Assembly: GCF_964340395.1 (NCBI RefSeq)
Contig: NC_135554.1
Span: forward strand, 26,553,092 to 26,603,091
DNA: 50,000 bases
Source: Glandiceps talaboti
Taxonomy: Eukaryota; Hemichordata; Enteropneusta; Spengelidae
Direction of reading: 5' to 3'
The notes beneath the pieces were generated by a model, which ran no database searches, was not told where the DNA came from, and saw nothing but the letters and a program-made list of their open reading frames with translations. This document shows, in pieces, positions 1 through 42,838 of the stretch. Every line of letters starts with the position of its first letter. The first letter of the stretch is position 1. The position numbers and the translations under genes are program-made.

Positions 1-176
1 TCGACCTGAATTCTTTACAAACCTGGAACAACAATGACATACTTTTACAGTGGTTAGCATATGCTCATCTCTTATATTTGTGATCATATTGAATTTGAGC
101 GAATGGCAACCTAAATAGTTATTTTATATCCCAAACTGCATTGTGATGATATCCCTTTTGTTTGTATTTTTACCAG

Positions 177-7996
<7,820 letters not shown>

Positions 7997-8190
7997 TGGA
8001 ATAGTGATGAAAGTTAAAAACTGTACAAGTACTATAATGCCTGCTTTTTATGTGGCCATTAAAACAGTGTAGTAGGGTTCTTTAGTGAAAGTAACTTTAG
8101 TGTAAATACTATAAGAAAAAGCAAGATATAAAAAGGCATGTATGAGTGATAACAGTGCAGCAATAAAGTCAAGTCAAATGTATGAAGGCT
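7997..8190 (+). other. Probable 3' UTR and polyadenylation signal of the AMPK alpha gene
   Basis: AATAAA at 8162-8167, about 170 bp after the stop codon, is the first canonical signal. Another lies near 8733. The position of cleavage is inferred. Confidence 0.5.
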
Positions 8191-11100
8191 GTTGTATGAG
8201 ACAATTGCTAGTACTAGGGTCAAGACTGACATTTACTTAACATGCATATTGTATATATTCATAATGCTAGTGTGTGTTTTACTTGAGTGTAGGAACTGTT
8301 AATAGAAGTTATTCTGTACACAAATTGGAATGCAACTCAGTGTAGAACTAGACTGTTTGGATGTGGATTTTAGTGGACAGGATGATAACATTGGTAAAAT
8401 ACTTAGTTACTGGCAGATGAAATTTGAGATAATTTTCATATAATAACATGAAGGCCATGATCAAAGGGTGTATTTATCGACACTAGTCTACTGAGCTGCA
8501 TCTTATAATGATGTAGAACGTTATCAGGTAATTACATGTAATATAACACAACGATCAACCTATGATATTGATAGTGATGATGGAGAAATTGGAGAAGCCA
8601 TTTCTCTATTTCATCTGTTTGCTTAATATGAAGAAAAGGCCATACACAATGCATATATTTCATGTCACATGAACGTATATATATATATGTTCCATCTCTC
8701 TATATATATAATTATGGCCATTTCCAAGTAGAAATAAATATATTCAAATGTCTTACTTGGTATGCCAGTTTCTCACCTTGCAGCTGTTTTCGAAGAAGTG
8801 TCATAAAAGGGCACCTCATTTTTTTTTAGTACATGTAGAATGTTTTGACTGGTTGAGAATACAACCAACCTATGTCGTAAAACACATGGAAATAAGATTC
8901 TTTCAAAAGCGGATATATGATGTAGTACGTACTTGACGTCATGTTCAAATAATATTCACTCAGTAGAATTCTGAATGGAAGTTAATTTCATCAATCAACA
9001 ATGCATAAGAAATGTAAGAGACTTCCAATATTTCGATGACTGACAGTCATTCATCTGGGAATGAAGCATTGAGCCAAAGAAGGTCACAACATCAATTACC
9101 ATGGCATTTTCTTCCAAACAACACTTCCTACAGACCAAACTATAAAATCTTTTGTCTTTTTGATAACTGAACTATGGTATATTGTCATGCCCTTTTGAAC
9201 ACCATTCACATGCATATTTTGACTTTGGAGACAGCTCTACCATATGGCCCTGTAGGCTAATACCATGTTTAAAGAATACAAACAAAATGGTAATAGTAAA
9301 TGTCTGTGGTCATGGTTACCCTGATGGGCAGAAAATCATTCTCCAAGTGTTATTGAAGGCAGCATTCTGATAGTATAGTGTGGTTGATGGTACTGATATT
9401 AGAATGTGAAATGTATACTATTAGGCACTTCATAAGATAATTACAAGATGCCTTTGCTAAATATTGATTTGTTGAGTTTTTATGATAATCAAATAAACCA
9501 TGCACAAATGTGTAACATGATCAGATAATGATTGCATATTTTGTTGTATAACTTACTGCACTTTGTGAAATCTATTGCCGATAACGTGTAATGTATTAAA
9601 CGACAGACACAGTTTGCGAGAGACCATCTGTTCAACATGAGCAAGTTTATTGTAGATTTTAAGTAAATGTTTCGACTTCTTGATTATTGTTATTTTTCTT
9701 CTGTGTGATCATGTCAGCCATTGGGGTGGAGCTCAGAAGGATATGCTGTATTCATGATGTTGGGTTGTTAGATTTTTATCACTCTGTGATAAGTCACAAC
9801 AATCTCAGTTTACTAATATGTATTTGAAAATAGTCAGAAAGCTAACTAGCATCTAAAGTGTGTTTATGAAGAATTCCCTATGGAGTACTCGTAGAGTCTT
9901 TGCTGATCACAACCATCATTAAGCATACCTTGCTTATACAGAATACCTCAGACCACTATAGAACTATAGTGGTCTCTGAGAGAATACACATAAATCCAGT
10001 AGTAAGCTTTGTTTCCCAATACATTGTCCATTGTTGAAGTGCTTACTACAGTTTTCAATAATGTTGTGTTGTGGAAATGATTAGTGCTTTAAGAACTTGA
10101 AGAAAAAGGTAGAGATCTATATTTGTATAATGGGAAATTCCAAAACTGTTGTGGGGACTTAGTTGTGCAGCAAGACTTGGATTATGCTTGGAAGGTTGCC
10201 AAACAATGGAAGGATGAAAATATCCTCTGTCCAGGCACAACCCATCGGAATCTTGTTATTACTAAAACCAGAGAGAGTATAGAGATTAATCTGTTTCCAA
10301 TAGGCTTTCCGAAATTCAAGTGTCTAGCCTCATATTAAAAATGATGAGCTTTCTAATGAGGCAATGACCTTTGACCTTGAAAAACATTTTCAAGGTGACA
10401 TGACCAAAATTTTTCTTTCTTTGTTAACTCTAGATGTTGAATAAACAAAGACTCCATTTACATGTCTATAACTGAAAGGTCAGCTTTCTTTCCATATCTT
10501 GACCTTTGAATTTAATCTCCATATTCAAGGTCAAATAGCAAATTTGTCAATAATTTTTTGAGTTTTGTATCTCGAGACACCATTCAGATTTGCACAAGTT
10601 TGCCATAAAACATACACGTTTGGGAGTATGTCTTCGATTGAAAAGCTTGTTTTAGCTAGCATGCCCTTGACAAAACACCTTCAGCTTGTATCAGTTGCAA
10701 CAATAGTACCGTATTTACTTGTGTTAGCGCCCTCACAAGGGCAAGTGTCCAGGTAAACATATAGTCCAAGGGTTTAGCAGCTATTAAAACTATTAAAGGC
10801 GACTGTAACCATGCAGTGATTACATCATGTGTATACACATGTATTACATAAACTAAATCTAGACTTGTAACTTAGACCATGGCTAATAGCAGTTGTGGTA
10901 AGTGTATAATAACACACTGTACTGTACACACATTCAATAAAGAACACTGGTAATTATGTGTTTCAAATTCTATGTTTTGGCTGGCTGGTTGCTTTGGTTT
11001 TATGAATAAATTTTAGAATAAAGATTTGACAATTGGTTTGGTTTATTATATGCAAGTGAATGTGTACTTGGCAATTGATTGTTTTAGTTTATGTGAGTGA

Positions 11101-11380
11101 ATGAGAGCAACCCATGCAACAGTTCTCTAGAAATACTGCTGATCTGAATGTTGTTTTATCATTGTGGACAATGAAAAATGGCTTTGAAGGTGCTGAAAAC
11201 ACTTCTCCATATCACATCATCAAACTTACAAACACTGATACAAAAACAATAGAAAGTACATAAATCATAATCACACTTTCTGCAATACAAACACCCACAC
11301 TTAGCATTTAAATTATATTTTATTTTGTCCTATTTTTCTCTGAAAAGTTTACCAAAGACGTCATTAACACAAAGAACACA
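8190..11380. other. Intergenic region with no recognised gene
   Basis: Between the convergent 3' ends of the AMPK and ABCC5-like genes. Short open frames here have no recognisable domain or splice context. The part at 10360-10560 carries repeated TGACCTTGA/CAAGGTCA words, common in dispersed repeats of marine invertebrates. A small palindrome lies at about 9951-9980. On the - strand the nearest AATAAA downstream of the transporter stop is at 11318-11323, a possible but distant poly(A) signal. Confidence 0.6.
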
Positions 11381-12200
11381 ATAAAGAATCCATGAATATT
11401 AATTATCAATTTGCATAAGTAATGGTGTTTGGTAATTAGGCTATATCTTAAGCATGCACGCTTCAAATTCAATATAATGTGATGACGTAGTATTTGGTTT
11501 TAATAACTCATTTGCATAATTCATTATTTTCAGTAATTAGACTATATCTATACGAATGTATGTGTCAAATTCAATACAATTTCGTACATCAAACATAAAG
11601 TACAAAATCTGAAAGGCATATTGGTGTAGCAGGGTGCACCTGTCTCATAAAGCTTACGATGTAACTTACTTTTAATAAGTCATCTGCATAATTTGCAGTA
11701 ATTAGGTTATATGTAAACTTCAAATTCATAATAATTTACTACATACATCAATAATACCAAAGCGCCCAGCTTCTAAAATGCTTTGGGATGTAGCTTTCAG
11801 TTGTAATGACTCATTGCATTATTAATGATTAAGGTATATCTTCAAGATGCATCCTTCAAATCCAATATAATTTGGTACATCAAACGCACGTGTTCTGAAA
11901 AGCTTATTGATGTAGCTTTAGTTTTAGTTAGTCATAATTGACCAGTTCCCGTGATTAGGCTATATCTTAAAAATGTACTCTTCAAATTCAATACCATTTT
12001 GTGCATACTTCTGAAAAGTTTGATTTAGCTTTTAGTTTTAATGACTCATTTGCATAATGATAGATTTTCAATAATACGGCTATATCTTAAAAATGTACTC
12101 TTCAAATTCAATATGGTACATATTTCAAACATAACATAATTGTATATGTTCTGTTGCATTCCAACAAATATTGTGTGTAGGACCAAACATCTAAAGTCTT
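11380..12200 (+). repeat. Tandem array of a ~145-bp repeat (family A), forward orientation
   Basis: About five diverged copies of a unit containing GTAATTAGGCTATATCTTAA, TTCAAATTCAATATAAT, a TCTGAAAAGCTT-type segment and TAATGACTCATTTGCATAAT. It ends near the short hairpin-like word GCCCTTACGGAAGGC at about 12180. The same unit occurs inverted at 22.9-24.05 kb and as single copies at 32.4-32.6 and 47.05-47.25 kb. Confidence 0.8.
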
Positions 12201-12372
12201 TGCCCTTACGGAAGGCATTATATCTATTGTAAAATTTCATACTTTTGATAAAGGTCACTCAGGATATTATGAACTGCGATATAATACAAATGTAAAATAC
12301 ATTCAATTATATCTAGCATGATCTCATTGTTTTTGAAAGTAAATAGTTAGTCATTTTGTCCTTCGATATCAC

Positions 12373-35255
<22,883 letters not shown>

Positions 35256-35679
35256 GTTTGCCTAAACACAAATGCATTAAAATTGAGGTACATTTGTTTA
35301 TACATAAAATGATATAGTATGCACTTAGAAAAAATGTTTAGAAATAGCCATTTGTTTTAAATTAATGAAACCTATTCCGAGTTAAAACCAAATTGAATGA
35401 AAAAAGTGAGGTGTTACCGACTACTGCTTCCTTGAAAAGAAGATGATGATATGAACTCTAATTTTAATATTTCGAAAGGACCAGGAACAAGCTGTCGTAT
35501 GACAGAGCTTGGCTAGATTTGAAAAACTTTGATTATCAGGAAATTGATCTCTTAGGTACACTCTGCCTCAAACTTGCAGTGCTTTTCGATTTAAACGTTA
35601 CATTATAGGTAGCTATGCATATATATTATAGGTACGTCGTTGTTGTTCTAAGCAAGCAAACAAACAAGCTAGGATCTAG

Positions 35680-37999
35680 TACAAGGTATTCATGTTGCTA
35701 AAGAAAAGATTGGTTGGAGTCGTTGTAGATTTCAACCTTTTCTTTGTTTTTTATTGGTTTCCTTGTTTCACTCCGCTCTCTGTTTTCTTCCTTTTCTTTC
35801 TCTTTTGGAGAATTCGGTTACATATGTAATCATGATAATTGTTATATATTATTGTAGGAATCTTTTGATAATAGATATATTTTTGAATGAATAACATGGC
35901 CGAACATTTCAGTATACTATCAGTTAATGTTCGAGGAATTGGAAATGTTCAAAAAGAGAAAAGGGCGTTTTCAGTGGCTAAAAGAGAAGAAGTCGAATGT
36001 TATCTTTCTTCAAGAAACCCATAGTGTTCGAAATGATGAATTGATTTGGCCAAAGCAGCTGCCTGGTCATTTTGTCTTTTCACATGGTAATTCCAACAGT
36101 AGAGGGGTAGCCGTTACTTTTAGGAATGTAGATTTTGTAATCAACAAGGTTAGCACGGACTCCGAGGGTAGAATTATCATTATATCTGTAAACATCTGTG
36201 ATAAACCTTACCTATTAATTAACTGGTACGCTCCAAATACTGAAGAGGACCGCATTTATAAGATTTCTCAGCTCTGTAATATGATCAATGATATCGAGCT
36301 AGAGCCCGACAGAATGGTTGTATGGGGTGGAGACTTCAACTTAGCCCTTAATCCGACCGTAGATAGGTTGGGAGGAAATGCATCATGTTGGAAAAAGGCA
36401 GTTAGTACTTTAGATAATAGCTGTTCTAAATATGACCTTGTCGATATATACAGAATTCGCAACCCCTCTACGAAGCGTTTCACCTGGCGTAGGTTTCGCC
36501 CGGCTCTGATTCAAAGTCGCATTCATTTTTTCCTTGTGAGTAATTCATTTCAACAAGCAGTACTCAATACGGAGGTTATTTCTTGCGTTTTTTCGGACCA
36601 TTCTGCAATAACACTCTCAGTGGGTGACAGCCGTACAAAATTGGGACGTTTCATATTGGAAATTTAACAATAGTTTCCTAGTTGAAGAAGATTACAAAAA
36701 TACCATTCATGACAATTTCTATAATTAGGTAAACGAATATCACACAAACGACCCCCGTTTACTCTGGGAATTTTTGGAAATACAAGATCAAAATGTTCTC
36801 TATTGTCTATGGTAAAAAGAAAGCTAGGGAGAAAAAGGAAGCTATTGCAAATCTAGAAGAAAAGCTGAATACTCTAGAACGCCAGCTCGTGGAAGATTGT
36901 TCCGATAACACTAAGATTGAAATCGAGGGTACACGTAGAGAACTTCAATGCGAGATTAACTACAGGACCGAGGGGAGTATTATTCGTTCCAGGGCTAACT
37001 GGTACGAACTAGGTGAAAAGAATACGAAGTACTTCCTGAGTCTCGAAAAAGCTGATGCGAACAAGTCCAAAATTACTCAACTTATGAATAATCAGGGTCA
37101 AATAGTCACCAACCACGCGGACATCTCGCAAGATCAGAAATCAAGTCCTTTTATTCCAATTTATATAGTAGTAGACAGCCTGAGCCTCAGAAGAGTTCTT
37201 TACCGGTTTAAACTTATCCAAGTTAAGTGAAACCAATATATTAGTGTGTGAGGGTCCAATTTCCCTTGATGAAGCGTTTAATGCGTTAACTGACATGCCC
37301 AAAAACAAAACTCCGGGAAATGATGGGCTCACTGGTGAATTCTTTATCACATTTTGGCCTCTTATTGGACCTTTTGTTATCAATTGTTTGAATGCTGCAT
37401 GTGACAAAGGGGAACTAACCCCTAGACAAAAACAAGGAGTAATTACCCTCATAGAAAAGAAGGACAAAGATAAACGTTTCATCAAGAATGGAGGCCAATT
37501 ACTTTACTCAATGTAGACTACAAAATTGGTGCGAAATGCATCGCTAAGCGCCTAGAGAAGGTTCTCCCTTTTGTAATTAATGAAACCCAGTCAGCATTTA
37601 TCAAAGGACGTCAGATTGGGGACTGTGTTCGTATTATTGAAGGTATCATGGAGTATACGAAAATAGTAGACCTACCAGGGATTCTTGTAGCATTAGATTT
37701 TGAGAAAGCCTTCGACAGTCTGGAGTGGCCTTTTTTATTTAAAACTCTAGATAAGTTTAATTTTGGTACATCCTTAAGTAAATAGATTCATTTATTCTAT
37801 TCAAACCCAAGCAGCTGTGTTATGAATCGGGGACTCACCACAGGTTATTTTGACATCAAAAGAGGTGTCCGTCAAGGCGACCCCCTAGCCCCCATACTAT
37901 TTATTTTAGGTATAGAAATACTTTTAGTATCAATTATTCAATGAGATTCCATAAAGGGCATAGATATTTCAGGTACACAGGTCAAGAATTCTGCATTTG
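35680..37999 (+). mobile_element. Defective L1/Tx1-like LINE (endonuclease and partial reverse transcriptase)
   Basis: An APE-type endonuclease is visible from about 35896: FLQETHS, INWYAPN, GGDFNL, SRIHFFLVSN and SDHSAI. A coiled-coil-like region at 36800-37120 ends in ANWYELGEKNTKYFLSLEK. The reverse transcriptase follows: KNKTPGNDGLTGEF, QSAFIKGRQIGDCV, ALDFEKAFDSLEW (motif A) and RGVRQGDPLAP (motif B). Frameshifts near 35950, 36650, 36790 and 37130-37240 and several stops break the frame. The endonuclease SRID motif reads SRIH, and the YADD motif and everything after it are missing, so it is inactive. It occurs only in the left arm of the inverted duplication. Confidence 0.9.
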
Positions 38000-38009
38000 T
38001 AACGAGTTC

Positions 38010-38646
38010 ACTCCTATGTGGACCTAAATCACCTTACTATTATATATCAAATTAAATCATATCGCGTATGACAACCTATAACAGCTGCTTTTTGCTGCCA
38101 AGCTTTATCAGTGCCTGGTGTCTAAATGGTGTATGTACATTAGCTGTGTAAATTACAGGTTGTTGACATTGGAGTAAATGTCACGGGAAATGTGTGCCAC
38201 GGGTGTAGACAAGGCAGCCATTTTGATTGACGTTACTCAGGCCGGGGTACTCAGGTGGGCATTCAAACCACTTGCCACAAGAAATACTATAAAAAGGACA
38301 CATAAATATTTCACCAGTGATCCGTAACGGTATTTTTTGAATATCGTAAAAACCTATTATAACGTCATTATTTCGTATTATGATCATCTAGAATATCACC
38401 ATCCTGGAATGGAATATGAGTTCACAAGTGACTGTGCTGTTTATATGAAAATAACGTTTCGGTATGCTGATGGGGAGGGTTACTTCATGTACATGTACGG
38501 GACATGTACATGCATTCGTATTGGAGAGGGAGACGTGTTGAACCTGGTCAGCTACACATGACCCCACATGACCCGTGATACTAGTGACACACAATTAATT
38601 ATACATCACCTGGTGTGTATTGTTCACGGCTCGGGAGCTAGCCGCA
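38010..38646. repeat. Inner end of the left arm
   Basis: Matches 41583-43140 in reverse complement (for example CCTATGTGGACCTAAATCAC near 38014, and CATCCTGGAATGGAATATGA near 38400). The homologous right segment is longer because of a MITE-like insertion, a palindrome and a (CATA)n run. No coding frame recognised. Confidence 0.85.
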
Positions 38647-38885
38647 GTCCGTATAGACTGTAAGATACGTTGTGACGTTTCGCCCTCACCGGCCTCCTCT
38701 CACAAAGTGTTAGGGGTTGGCCGATGTTTGAGGGCGCCCCGTCACGGCGTACATTACAGACTACAGTCCGTATAAAGTATGAAAATAACGAGTGTGAAGC
38801 TAGCGTCATATTCATATTCATCTTTACTTTCAAAATTTGACCTCTGCGCTCAATGTGAATATGATGATAGCTTCACACGTTCATC
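38646..38885. repeat. Two inverted repeats at the left edge of the spacer
   Basis: AGACTGTAAGATACGTTGTG at about 38657 pairs imperfectly with CACGGCGTACATTACAGACT at about 38743, with CAGTCCGTATA on both outer sides. A second pair is GTGTGAAGCTAGCGTCATAT near 38799 and ATGATGATAGCTTCACAC near 38861. Possible MITE or regulatory hairpins. Confidence 0.5.
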
Positions 38886-39445
38886 ATCAGATTCGAAGTC
38901 TTTCGAATGGGTACGAACAAGCGTTCGGCAAATCACATAAATCCTTCATTGGCAGGTTGAAATCATGTGATTGTAGTTACTTTTCACTTGATTTGTGTGG
39001 ATTTGCACGCTCTCTTCTTATTTTTGCCAGAGTATCCAATTTGCAATTTGCGGGTGATCCGACACAGAGTCGAAGGTGACCTCCTTTGACAAGTGATGTG
39101 ACGTGACTGACAGTGCAAACAGGCGAGCTTCTCACAACTTGCTCAACTACTACCGTTCACACCTAATTTCACCATTGACCCTACACGAAAGGGTCTGAGT
39201 TTTCGCACATGTATATGTATGAGATTTTTTCAAGTAACATGTACCTTGCAATTTCGATATCACCCTGCAACCGTGTGTAATAGTGACACCAGAATGAAGG
39301 CAACTCGCGTAAGCAGGTCGTATTTTTGAGTGTCCTGAGTTCAGCGCCTCAACTTTATTCAGTGTAGCTGACTATAAACGTTAGATGTCTACCTTCCAAA
39401 ATACAAACATTTGCTCAAAAAAATAAATAAATACAACTACAAGAC

Positions 39446-39503
39446 ATACAAATACAAATACAAATACAAATACAAATACAAATACAAATACAAATACAAA
39501 TAC
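39446..39503. repeat. (ACAAAT)n microsatellite
   Basis: About ten hexanucleotide units, preceded by an AAATAAATAAATAC stretch. Confidence 0.95.
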
Positions 39504-39970
39504 AACAAGACTTCGGTCTTTGTATTATCAAGTTATCTATTGCCACAAATTGTGCGAGTCTCTCACTTTCGCATATTTTAATCCGACATGGTTATATGCT
39601 CTTGTCTGGCGACTGAGGTGCAAACCCCGGAAATGTAGATATCAATAACATCTTGTCGAGTACTAAAGTTTGTGTTCGTTTAAGACGCATTATAAAAACT
39701 GATAACACGATTATCTTGTTGCATTACTCTCGTAATGATCATTTCAAAAAAAAATACTGATCGTCTGCACGAAAGACTGTTGATGCAAATGGTAAGAAAA
39801 CGGATAAAAGCATGAGGTACTCACCGAGGTCATCAGCGTATGCGCTATCGTGAAACGGTCACATGGGTGCCACGGTCACGTGAGACCCTCCGGCCTCGCC
39901 TCCTCTGCCCTTGACCAAAAACTATAGCAAAGTATCAGTTGAGTGCAATGCGTCCTACTACCATGCCAAC

Positions 39971-40639
39971 ATTAGAGAGTTTCGGCTACACGTTCAACGT
40001 GTACGCGAACGCACAACTCATTCACGTTCACGTTCACGTTCGAGTACCAGCTGTGACCTAATTTTGCCTCGGCTAGCCGTTTACGTATATCAATAATAGA
40101 TTAAATGGTTAGCCTAAATATTACATTAATGTTTTGGTTATATGACATAAATAGTGCAATGACAATAACCGTATGGCTCGACATTATGACAAGACAAATA
40201 ATTAAGCAGATATATTTACTTGAATAATCTCGTATGTTCACAATAAAATCACCCTGTAGTATCTTGACGATTGCAGCGACAGTCATCATCATATCGTGAT
40301 TTCTGTGCAAAATTAGTTACGTGAAGGCAGCCACAGATTCAAGGCTGCATTTTAAATATTTTATCAAGGAAAACAAAATTACTGAGGTGTATTATGTTGT
40401 GAAGGGTCAACCTTGCTAAAAGCATCAAAATGTTTGATTATATTAGTGATGATTTTATAAAAAAATTCAAAAGAAATTTCACGTTGTTTACTTACGTGTA
40501 AACAGCCGTCGCCACGTTTGAAACGCCCGCGAAACTTGTCAGTACGCAGAGAAGTAGGTCCAAATTGCGACGTATAGCACAAAATCTTCTACGTCACACG
40601 TGCGCGTACACATTGAAAGTGTAGCCGAAACTCTCTAAT
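39971..40639. mobile_element. 669-bp non-autonomous DNA element with ~37-bp terminal inverted repeats
   Basis: ATTAGAGAGTTTCGGCTACA at 39971 and its reverse complement ending at 40639 extend to about 37 bp with two mismatches (through GTGTACGCG). The interior has a CACGTTCACGTTCACGTTCG run and AT-rich DNA with no transposase frame. A clear target-site duplication is not visible. Superfamily unknown. Confidence 0.75.
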
Positions 40640-41343
40640 AGTTGACGTTGACTTCGCGCCCTCAGCGATGAAAGAACATCAGTCAAAGCTTTTGTAAAAC
40701 AGCGTAAAATATGATATACTATTACTAGTATTCGTATAAGGTTTGATGTAGAATTGAATTTTATTTTTGATTATCAAATCCGTATATGAATAGGGCGATG
40801 GTGGTTGGGGTCACGACTTGCGAATAACGGACACGAAAATTGGCCATAGTGAATCACGGAAAATAAAGTTGCTGCAAACATTAGGGAAAGCTTTCCCCTG
40901 CATTAGGGGAGAACCATTTTATTTCGGGGGGGGGGTGGAGAAAGTAGGTATGGTAGAAAATGTTTTTCCCATCACTGTGACAGCAATTTTGTTTTCCAAT
41001 TGTCAGTCCTGCATCAAATTATTTGTTCCATATGCAGAAGCAATGCATTTTTTTTCTCGGTTACCAATTTTATAACGTGCGGTTCATAACTATACCTACA
41101 TGTTGGTGGGTGGGGGGTGGGGGTCGGGATATTTTTTGGCAAACCCCCAATATATTTCAAGTACCTCCTCTCTCAAGTCATCTATTATATTTGATGATTT
41201 AATTTTACCTTAAAGCTGCGCCTTTTGGGGAAACGGTGAAATTCGCGAAAAATGACCTGGAAAAAACTCAGCTGTACTAGATGTGACCCTGTATGTTGCA
41301 AGTGTTCTGATCACTGCTCGGTCATTTCATACACATAGTTAAT

Positions 41344-41345
<2 letters not shown>
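40640..41345. other. Remaining spacer, no gene recognised
   Basis: Contains G runs near 40927 and 41103-41130 and one 85-codon open frame without recognisable domain. No splice or homology evidence for a gene. Confidence 0.5.
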
Positions 41346-41346
<1 letters not shown>

Positions 41347-41422
<76 letters not shown>

Positions 41423-41501
41423 ATCTTAGACCCTCCCCCACCCCATGCGCAAAATTCTGTTACCATAGTTCCCCATCAATTTACCTATGTTCCCCGGCCT
41501 T

Positions 41502-41555
<54 letters not shown>
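41347..41555. repeat. Two (AC)n microsatellites
   Basis: CA runs at 41347-41421 and 41503-41555 separated by about 80 bp of unique sequence, at the inner edge of the right arm. Confidence 0.97.
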
Positions 41556-41557
<2 letters not shown>

Positions 41558-41683
41558 TATTTTCATACTATCAAGGTTACTCACTGCGGCTAGCTCCCGA
41601 GCCGTGAACAAGATACACCAAGTGATGCATAGTTAATTGTGTGTCACTATCAGGGGTCATGTGTGGTCATGTGTAGCTGACCA

Positions 41684-42122
41684 AGGGGGCGTTCGATTAT
41701 GCGTCCCCGGGGAGCCTCGGACCAGGGTAACTGACGTCACTTGGGTACCTCGGGTCGTGTGAAAATCGAACTTATTTTTATTGCATTTGGGGTACCCCTG
41801 GGAACCTATAATTAAATCTGTGATTCACGATAAATAATTGGGTCCGTCTTTCCAAAATATTTTAGACAGTTTGAAGTAAAAAAATATTTCCTTACCAAAT
41901 GTAGAAAGATATCCTCAAAATACGGTAAGCTTATGATTGTTTCGGAATTGATAACAATAACCAATCACATGTCGTCCCCATCTTGGGTCGTCAGGTCAGG
42001 TCAATCCCCAAGCTGCCCTTGCTCCATGAGGACCCCGAGTGTGACGTCATGCAGTAATCGAACGCAACTTGTGAAACTTTAGGTGCCTCGAGGCACCCTG
42101 GGTTGCATAATCAAACGCACTG
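41684..42122. mobile_element. ~440-bp MITE-like element with imperfect terminal inverted repeats
   Basis: GCGTTCGATTATGCGTCCCC at the left end pairs with the inverted right end (GGGTTGCATAATCAAACGCA); the pairing runs about 32 bp with mismatches. The interior carries TGACGTCA-type words and no ORF. The left arm, at about 38537-38548, has continuous sequence at the homologous point, so it was inserted after the duplication or lost from the other copy. No convincing target-site duplication seen. Confidence 0.65.
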
Positions 42123-42221
42123 GTAACGCCTTTACTCGCAAATACGAATGCATGTACATGCCCCGTATATGTACCTGAAGTAACCCTTTCCATCAGCATA
42201 CGTAAGTTTCATATAAACAGC

Positions 42222-42492
42222 ACAGTCACTTGTGACCTCATATTCCATTCCAGGATGGTAATATTCTAGTCTAGGATAATCATGATACAAAATAATGACG
42301 TTATTATAGGTATTTACGATAATCAAAATATACCATTACGGATCACTGTTTCGGATAAGAGAATAGTGATTCATAACGGCATTGTTTGAATATCGCAAAT
42401 ACCTATAATAACGTCATTATATTGTATTTTGATCATCCCAGACTAGAATAACACCATCCTGGAATGGAATATGAGTTCACAAGTGACTGTGA
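42222..42492. repeat. 270-bp palindrome with ~130-bp arms
   Basis: CAGTCACTTGTGACCTCATA at the left end is inverted as ATGAGTTCACAAGTGACTGT at the right. The pairing continues inward through CATCCTGGAATGGAAT, TAATAACGTCATTAT and AGTGATTCATAACGG to a centre near 42355. The left arm of the large duplication has only one half of it (about 38316-38445). Confidence 0.85.
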
Positions 42493-42762
42493 TAAACAGT
42501 GACTCGGTAGTGTCATGCAGCTGGCTGGCTTTAAATATTGTATGTTGTAGCTTGTACAGAATATGCTAATATACACAGTGTGCATGGACATTCGTATTGG
42601 GATTGTTCGAGTTTTTGCTAACTCCTCTGGCAAACGGTGGAATTCATGAAATTTTCCATGTTGTCCGTCAACTCATTCTTCCCTGAACGCGCGCTATATG
42701 CATACGTATTTTCTATTTTTGGAAGCAGAAATCGAGTATCACTCAATTTTGCCGCCATGTTG

Positions 42763-42838
42763 AATACATACATACATACATACATACATACATACATACA
42801 TACATACATACATACATACATACATACATACATACATA
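42763..42838. repeat. (CATA)n microsatellite
   Basis: About 19 perfect CATA units in the right arm; absent from the left arm. Confidence 0.97.

Larger units (their letters stand above)
38646..41583. promoter_or_regulatory. Single-copy spacer between the arms; candidate bidirectional promoter region
   Basis: Both transporter copies point away from this 2.9-kb segment, and both start-codon exons begin at a splice acceptor, so their first exons and promoters must lie further in. The spacer has more CpG than the flanking DNA, especially 38640-39130 and 39830-40060, with CACGTG at about 39877. A - strand donor-like GACCTCG/GTGAGTACC is at about 39824-39832. No TATA box or exon is demonstrated; the assignment rests on geometry. 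Confidence 0.35.

Noticed and set aside
10055-10338. Possible small genes on both strands
   Set aside because: No domain, no splice sites in context, no similarity I recognise; the two frames overlap each other.
35927-36667. Host endonuclease gene
   Set aside because: The APE-type endonuclease is followed by reverse transcriptase motifs and broken by frameshifts, so it belongs to a LINE.
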